Source of the DNA: Aedes albopictus
Taxonomy: Eukaryota; Arthropoda; Insecta; Diptera; Culicidae
Direction of reading: 5' to 3'
NCBI RefSeq assembly: GCF_035046485.1
Contig: NC_085138.1
Location: 42,009,464-42,073,463, forward strand
Length of the DNA: 64,000 nt
In this document: in pieces, positions 57,541 through 64,000 of the stretch
How positions within the stretch are numbered: the stretch's first letter is position 1
Layout: each line of letters starts with the position of its first letter
The notes under the pieces: model-generated
Told to the model about the DNA's origin: nothing
Databases searched by the model: none
Seen by the model: only the letters and a program-made list of their open reading frames with translations
Made by a program: the position numbers and the translations under genes

Positions 57541-57618
57541 GAACCAGGCTGTTCTAGGTTAGTTGTCAAAACAGTTTGTTATTTTCAAAAGATTTCAGCT
57601 ATAATTTCTTATGAATAT

Positions 57619-58298
57619 CACTAGTTTACAGCATTTTTGAACTCGGTAAGCTGATGATCATTTTTGGTGTAGAATCATACCCTGAGTTCGAAAACGCGAA
57701 GGAAAAAAATTACAGTAGAGCGGAAAATTTTTCGACTTTCCATACAAGGTTGATGATTTGAAATCGATTTTTGTTCTATTTTTAAGCAACGTCGCTCACT
57801 TCACACACCTCATTCTCCGTAATCAATGCTCCGATTGAGCTGAATTTTTTACTGTAACTCGCCTACATATGATATGTCAAATAAACGTCGAGAACGAATT
57901 TTTAAGTTGGTTTTTTCTCATTGAAAAAAATACATTTCTTCAAAAAAATTAGGGAATTTTGCTAAAATTTAAGAAGATCGTCCCTAAAACTCGACAATAT
58001 CTTGAATTTCATCAATCTGACGCAAAACCTGTATTCAGATGACCGAATGGTATTGTATTCAGCTTTTAATTTATGGAAAAAGATTTAAAATTGGTTGAAC
58101 AAAACGCAATATATTTAAATTTTAGTAAATTACATATTTTGAAAAGTTGCAAAACTCGATATTGAGCTAAATCTCAAAAACTGTTCTACTTTAAATTTTT
58201 TGAAGGTCGGTTTCGAAATCAGCACTAAATTGTGCTTCAAAAATTTTGGTCGTTGACAGAAGTTCACGACTTTCGTTTTATTTTGTAAACTTGTGTAT
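57619..58298 (-). repeat. Dispersed ~680-bp repeat, copy B
   Basis: Reverse-orientation match to 41408-42087 along its full length, from CACTAGTTTACAGCATTTTT to TTTATTTTGTAAACTTGTGT. The two copies are 15.5 kb apart and diverged by scattered changes. Confidence 0.75.
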
Positions 58299-58745
58299 TT
58301 TGCAGACTTTACCAATATAAAATCAGAGCAAAATAATGCACGAGTGAATAAAATCCTTAGTCTTCCAGAAAATGGTCATCGCTGCCAGCATCACGTTGAT
58401 TTGTGTAGATCAGGCGAGCTTTTTTTTAACATATTGAACAAAACACAACAGCGTGAGAGCTGAAGGATTGAAATAATGCTTTAAAAGAATATAATGTTGA
58501 TATACTCAATTTCATCGTGCTGCGCTTAGTTATAAAAGCTAGTAGGTACAAATTTGCTAAGGATGCTTGACCACCAACCCAACCCCCCCCCCCCCCCCCC
58601 CCCCCCGACCAAAAAGCTGGCTACGCCCTTGCCTCAGAAGTAGCCTCAACACGTTTCCTCGTAAGAATGTTTAGGAATGTTTAGAAAGAAACTTTCACTT
58701 AAATAATAAGAGCATATTGCTGGGCTAAAATGTTCCAGAAATATA
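58299..58745. other. Unrecognised DNA with a poly-C run
   Basis: About 27 consecutive C near 58580-58606, then AAAAAGCTGGCTACGCCCTT, a phrase common at mosquito MITE ends. No matching partner end was found nearby. Confidence 0.45.
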
Positions 58746-59350
58746 TTTTTTTTGGGAATTTTTCCAGACTTCCTGAATAATTTTTCCGATTTTTCCGACT
58801 TCCAACCAATTTTCCTCAACAGTGAAAAATGTTGTGGAAAACAATTTTCGTTTTGTTTTTTTGGATTGCTGAGAAAATTTGCTTACGATTTCACAAAAAA
58901 AAAAACAATGTGTCTACGATGCTTTGTTCTTAAGTTATGATTTTTCAAAGAAAACGGGTTATATAGCACATCAGGACAATTTCCACAAAATTGGTCATAC
59001 GCAGATCGGAACGGAGAAAAACCACATCTTGAAATTTTCACAGAATATAGCTTATGTAATTTCGTTCCAATAGTTTTTTTTTTTTGAGAATTTTTCCGGA
59101 CTCCCTAAATCGTTTTTCCGACTTTTCCAACCGATTTTCCTCAACTGTGGAAAATTTTGTGGGAAACAATTTTCATTTCTTTTTTTTTTTTTGTCTTTAT
59201 TAAAGCGATTTTCAGCCCTGGGCTGGTTCATCTCTATTATTTATTTATTTATTTATTTTTTTTTCCAATTGCTGAGAAAATTTGCTTATGCTTCACATAA
59301 AAAAATGTGTTTAAGATGCTTCGTTCTTGAGCTATGATTTTTCAAAGTAG
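58746..59350 (+). repeat. ~325-bp tandem duplication, diverged
   Basis: 58746-58970 and 59072-59350 share, in order, GAATTTTTCC..ACT, TTTTCCTCAAC..TG, AAACAATTTTC, GCTGAGAAAATTTGCTTA and TTATGATTTTTCAAAG (TATGATTTTTCAAAG in the second). The second copy is longer because of the insert at about 59176-59262. Confidence 0.7.
59176..59262 (-). mobile_element. Severely truncated LINE/SINE 3' end
   Basis: On the minus strand it reads GAACCAGCCCAGGGCTGAAA then ATCGCTTTAATAAAGAC and a poly-A run. This is the look of a retrotransposon 3' end with AATAAA and a tail. The first unit of the surrounding tandem duplication lacks it, so it was inserted after the duplication. Confidence 0.6.
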
Positions 59351-59856
59351 GTGGTATCTGTGGAAAATTTTTCCACTGGAATTTTCCAGAAAATCAGGCG
59401 ATTCTGATTTTTTTTCAATTTACTTTTAAAAAATCATTAAATTCTGAGAAACGTCGTACAAATTTGTACGATAATAAAAAAAAATCCACTGTAACAAAAT
59501 AAACGTCAAGGTATGGCATGGCAACGGAATTTTCAAAAAAAAAATTAACACTTTTGAACCAATGTATGATAGAGACAAGCAAGCAAATTAAAATGAATAC
59601 AGTCGCTAGTTTACCACAATAAATGTAAATCGAATCGACTCGTTAGGTAGAGTCTCCACAAGTCATTCTTTACAAAATCTCTAACAAAATCTCTGAAAGC
59701 TGTCGTAGATTTTTTTTTTTGTTTTTGGTAAAATAGCCTGATGAAATTACCAATCCAAAAAATGTCGAGTATTATTGTGAATATGGCTCAAAGAATACAT
59801 ATTACAAAATAAACATCTGCGTAAAATGTTATTTTTTAAGAATTTTCAGCGTTTCA

Positions 59857-60119
59857 GGAGTCTCTAGATAGCCTAGTGGTTAAGACTATGGATCGCCAAT
59901 CCGGAGACGGCGGGTTCGATTCCCGTTCCGGTCGGAAAGATTTTCTCGACTCCCTGGGCATAGTGTATCATTGTACTTGTCTCACAATATACAAATTCAT
60001 GCAATGGCAGGCAAAGGAAGCTTCAATTAATAACTGTGAAAATGCTCAAAAAGGACACTAAGTTGAAGCGAGGCAGGCCAAGTCCCAGTGGAGACGTAGA
60101 GCCATAAAGAAGAAGAAGA
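59857..60119 (+). mobile_element. tRNA-derived SINE (Feilai-like), AGA-repeat tail
   Basis: tRNA-like head with an A-box-like TAGCCTAGTGGTTAAGAC and the B box GGTTCGATTCC (about 59912). The body shares TGGGCATAGTGTATC and AATAACTGTGAAAATGCTCA with the SINE at 50744. The tail is (AGA)n. The 9-bp duplication AGCGTTTCA lies at 59848-59856 and 60120-60128. The head differs from the first SINE, so it belongs to a different subfamily or sister family. Confidence 0.85.
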
Positions 60120-60179
60120 AGCGTTTCAATAAATGTAGATGGATTCGTTAGCAGTTCTTTACCTGAATGTATTTCAACG

Positions 60180-60660
60180 TTACAGGGCAGTTTCAGGAGG
60201 GTGAGTGATTAGGCAAATTGAAGTTAATGACATGAGGTTTAGTTGGATTTAAATAGAGAATTTCAGAAGGCTTCAGAGTTTAAGGGCAGTTTACGCTAGT
60301 CTCAGGGGGGTTTCCGGAGAGATGTCAAGGCGTTTCAAAAAGTTTCACAGGGCCTCAGTAGAGTTTTAATGAAGCCTATGGTAGTCTCTGGGGGTTCTAG
60401 TACGCCTCAAGACTTGCAACGCGTTTGCAGAGGTTTCAGGGGGTTTCTGGGATCTTCACGGGTCACAGTAGAATTTGAGAAATTGAATTTGAGTCGGGCT
60501 CTCAGAGGATCATTCTGGGGGGTTTCAAGATGTTTCAGTGGATTTAAAAGGTCATTTCAATAGAATTCATGCGAAATTTACAAAGCTCTCCAGGGGGTTT
60601 TCCGAAGTGAGTTACTGCGTTTCAGGGCATATCAAGGTGCTTCGAGAGGTTTCAGAGGTT
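60180..60660 (+). repeat. GTTTCAGAGG-type degenerate repeat
   Basis: Units like TTTCAGGGGGTTT, TTTCAGAGGTTTCA and CTTCAGAGTTT; same family as 32042-32533. The 64-codon frame is a by-product. Confidence 0.6.
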
Positions 60661-61879
60661 TCATTTTTGATCGGTAATGCGATCCCCTAACAAGTTCCAT
60701 CTAGGTTTTCTAATGGAGTTCTTTCTGGAACCTTAGAAAATGCTAGTGGTAGATTTCAAGTGATTTTTAACATTCATTTAACAGAAGGAACTACATGAGG
60801 ACTGCCAGAAGCCAGATCTTCTGCAGGAATCGCAAATGAAACTTCCGGAATAATTCCCGGAGGTATTCCTGAGAAATCGCAGATGAATTTTCAGTGCTTT
60901 CCTCTGGGAATCCTCCTGTAGATTTTTGTAGTTTTTTTCAGGAATTGGATTCTCTTCTTCAGGAGGGTTATTCTAAGATTTTCCAAAACTTTGTCTTTTG
61001 GGATTCAAGAATTCCTTCTTCGATCCTTCTAAAAGTCGCACACAGATCTAGCTTTAGGATTCTCAACCCTGCCTTTGGTGTGAAGCTACGCTACCAAGAT
61101 TGCACAGTAATGTTATCTATTCAAACTCCCTGCAGATTATTATTGAACGTCGGTGATCCCTGTCACTCAAAATCCTCACCCGCCCGATATTTATGATCAA
61201 AAATTGAAAAGAATACATCACATCTAATCTAACTCCACACATGGCGTGAGAGGTCACACCTCACCACTTCACGCATTCCGACACGTGCTCCGGAATTTGA
61301 TCCCATGTATATTTCAATTTGAATATGCGTGTATGAAAAAAAATACCGGGCTTCCCTGACTGATGATGGCATCTAACGCGCCTGAACCCAAATCAAAGCC
61401 CTATTTTGGGCGATGCGTTGTAGAAAAAGCGCCAACCGCGGTGGTATGTTTCAATCCCGGGATTGTGTGATACACAAATTGCGTGTTCCGCGTTCAAGTG
61501 TGAATATTCGTACCTACCAGCGAATTTAGATGTGTGACACACAAAAGAGGTGTCGCTGAATAAGGCGCCAAATATGAAAATAATATGCACAATTTAGCGC
61601 CGAGCACGTGAGAGGAATTCTGGCGACATATGTAACCCTGCAGCAGGGGTGGTGTGCTATCTCTCTCTATCCCTTTTGTCAGCGCGGTATCGTTTGTCAG
61701 GGTTTTCAAAAGGTCTCTAATTGGTTACATGTCGGGTGGCACGTCCTGGAAGAGCGAAGCTGGATTTTGAATGGTAGACAAATAGTAAGCAATCTCTTGG
61801 AGATTCTCTTCAAGGATTTACACTTTTGAGTCCTGAAAGGGCTTACAAGCAGTAACCGTTAGTTGGGGTTGAGTTGAAC
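60661..61879. other. Unrecognised DNA
   Basis: 60720-61020 has worn CCAGGAATT-like words. 61200-61850 looks like ordinary single-copy sequence, but no frame exceeds 73 codons in that part and no motif is recognised. Confidence 0.4.
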
Positions 61880-62239
61880 ACCAGGATTCCTTCCAAGAAT
61901 TGCTCCAGAGATGCCTCCAGAAATACCTGCAGGAGTTCCTTGAACAATTTCTTCATGAATTTCTTAAGAGGTTCCTCGAAGTAATCCTTGAGGAATTCCT
62001 ACAGGAATGCCACGAAGTCCCGGAAGGATTCCTATAGAAACTCCCAGGGAGATGTCTCTGTGTGGTATACAATCCACATTATTATATCACTCGGCTTCAC
62101 TGGCGTTTGAATGCACTGGTTGCACATCATGCGATCAGTAGGCATAGCAAACGGTCTTGACATCAGATCGTCGCTAACGTCAAAGTGCACGCTCAAGTCA
62201 TCTGCCGGGAGCACCCGCTTGGTTGCAATAATCTGAGTC
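61880..62239. other. Worn minisatellite and unrecognised DNA
   Basis: 61880-62045 is degenerate CCAGGAATT-type repeat. 62046-62239 is an unrelated stretch with no recognised feature, after which the repeat resumes. Confidence 0.45.
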
Positions 62240-64000
62240 ACACAGTCTCCAGGAACTCCCAGGGGAATAACTCCAGAAACTACCAGGGAGTTTCCTCCAT
62301 GAATTCTTCCAAGGATTCCTCCAGAGATTACTCCAGGAACTCTTCCAGGAATTCCTCCAGGGATTCCGACAGAATTTCCTACAGGAATTTCTCCAGGATT
62401 CCTCCAGGGATTCCGCCAGAAATTCCTCCAAGGATTCCGCCAGGAATTCCTTCAGGGATTCCGCCAGGAATTCCTCCACGGATTCCACCAGGAATTCCGC
62501 CAGGGATTTCGCCAGGAATTCCTCCAGAAATTACACTAGGAATTCCTCCAGAAATTCCGCCAGGAATTCCTCAAGGGATTCCGACAGGAATTCCTCCAGG
62601 GATTCCGACAGGAATTCCTCCAGGGATTCCGACAGGAATTCCTCCAGGGATTCCGACAGGAATTCCTCCAGGGATTCCGACAGGAATTCCTCCAGGGATT
62701 CCGACAGGAATTCCTCCAGGGATTCCGACAGGAATTCCTCCAGGGATTCCGACAGGAATTCCTCCAGGGATTCCGACAGGAATTCCTCCAGGGATTCCGC
62801 CAGGAATTCCTCCAGGGATTCCGCCAGGAATTCCTCCAGGGATTCCGCCAGGAATTCCTCCAGGGATTCCGCCAGGAATTCCTCCAGGGATTCCGCCAGG
62901 AATTCCTCCAGGGATTCCGCCAGGAATTCCTCCAGGGATTCCGCCAGGAATTCCTCCAGGGATTTCGCCAGGAATTCCTCCAGGGATTCCGCCAGGAATT
63001 CCTCCAGGGATTCCGCCAGGAATTCCTCCAGGGATTCCGCCAGGAATTCCTCCAGGGATTCCGCCAGGAATTCCTCCAGGGATTCCGCCAGGAATTCCTC
63101 CAGGGATTCCGCCAGGGATTCCGCCAGGAATTCCTCCAGGGATTCCGCCAGGAATTCCTCCAGGGATTCCGCCAGGAATTCCTCCAGGGATTCCGCCAGG
63201 AATTCCTCCAGGGATTCCGCCAGGAATTCCTCCAGGGATTCCGCCAGGAATTCCTCCAGGGATTCCGCCAGGAATTCCTCCAGGGATTCCGCCAGGAATT
63301 GCTCCAGGGATTCCGCCAGGAATTCCTCCAGGGATTCCGCCAGGAATTCCTCCAGGGATTCCGCCAGGAATTCCTCCAGGGATTCCGTCAGGAATTCCTC
63401 CGGAGATTCCGACAGGAATTCCTCCAGGGATTCCGACAGGAATTCCTCCAGGGATTCCGACAGGAATTCCTCCAGGGATTCCGACAGGAATTCCTCCAGG
63501 GATTCCGACAGGAATTCCTCCAGGGATTCCGACAGGAATTCCTCCAGGGATTCCGCCAGAAATTCCTCCAGGAATTCCGACAGGAATTCCTCCAGGGATT
63601 CCGCCAGGAATTCCTCCAGGGATTCCGCCAGGAATTCCTCCAGGGATTCCGCCAGGAATTCCTCCAGGGATTCCGCCAGGAATTCCTCCAGGGATTCCGC
63701 CAGGAATTCCTCCAGGGATTCCGCCAGGAATTCCTCCAGGGATTCCGCCAGGAATTCCTCCAGGGATTCCGCCAGGAATTCCTCCGGGGATTCCTCCAGG
63801 AATTCCTCCGGGGATTCCTCCAGGAATTCCTCCGGGGATTCCTCCAGGAATTCCTCCGGGGATTCCTCCAGGAATTCCTCCGGGGATTCCTCCAGGAATT
63901 CCTCCGGGGATTCCTCCAGGAATTCCTCCGGGGATTCCTCCAGGAATTCCTCCGGGGATTCCTCCAGGAATTCCTCCGGGGATTCCTCCAGGAATTCCTC
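62240..64000 (+). repeat. 24-bp minisatellite array, truncated by window end
   Basis: Head-to-tail 24-bp units of CCAGGAATTCCT plus CCAGGGATTCCG, becoming very regular after about 62560. Variant blocks are visible: units with CCGACA (about 62580-62790 and 63400-63550), with CCGCCA (about 62790-63390 and 63555-63780), and with CCTCCGGGGATT from 63780 to the end. It is a homogenised member of the degenerate repeat family found through the window. Its Pro-Gly-Ile-Pro readings are not taken as a protein. Confidence 0.9.

Noticed and set aside
62240..64000. Collagen-like or CRISPR-like array
   Set aside because: There are no spacers, the unit is a pure 24-bp tandem repeat, and all readings are by-products of the minisatellite.

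Overview
The window reads as repeat-rich nuclear DNA from a culicine mosquito, most likely Aedes (Ae. aegypti or Ae. albopictus). The pointers are tRNA-derived SINEs resembling the Feilai family, copia LTR elements with 5-bp target duplications, many small inverted-repeat elements at TA sites, Helitron-like ends, and multi-exon genes with GT-AG introns inside a DNA transposon. I see no convincing host protein-coding gene. Nothing bacterial (operons, ribosome binding sites, CRISPR) is present.

Layout. 1-7560: a T-rich (TTTTTGTCGTC-like) degenerate repeat, interrupted by two TIR elements (960-2246; 2766-4120) and by an A/T-rich palindromic repeat. 7640-8203: a 9-bp minisatellite. 9285-10467: an almost uniform 7-bp satellite. 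10468-12949: unrecognised non-coding DNA. 12950-28895: a giant inverted-repeat (foldback) element with nearly identical ~3-kb outer arms, whose right arm is split by a 7.5-kb DNA transposon (20775-28278). 28896-32781: Helitron-like end, unrecognised DNA and MITEs. 32782-37985: a second, older foldback with ~160-bp tandem units in its arms. 38340-41060, 52200-55378, 57145-57540 and 61880-64000: blocks of a degenerate CCAGGAATTCCT-type minisatellite, the last running off the window end as a regular 24-bp array. 44995-45745: non-LTR retrotransposon fragment. 46916-48878 and 55384-57139: two internally deleted copia elements with target duplications. 50744-51219 and 59857-60119: SINEs with target duplications.

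The main functional unit is the 7.5-kb transposon. It carries two convergent, spliced and apparently intact genes: a 582-aa THAP/HTH/DDE transposase (seven exons, plus strand) and a 541-aa SWIM-zinc-finger/YqaJ-type nuclease protein (three exons, minus strand). Its ~190-bp terminal inverted repeats and AT target duplication fit the ISL2EU (IS4EU) group. The left foldback arm preserves the empty site: removing the transposon and one AT copy restores an uninterrupted palindrome arm.

Several elements date one another by nesting. One MITE sits at the same place in both foldback arms, so it predates the arm duplication; the transposon is in one arm only, so it came later. A Helitron interrupts one arm of a small foldback and again leaves a readable empty site. 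No database search was possible; family names rest on motifs and termini visible in the sequence.
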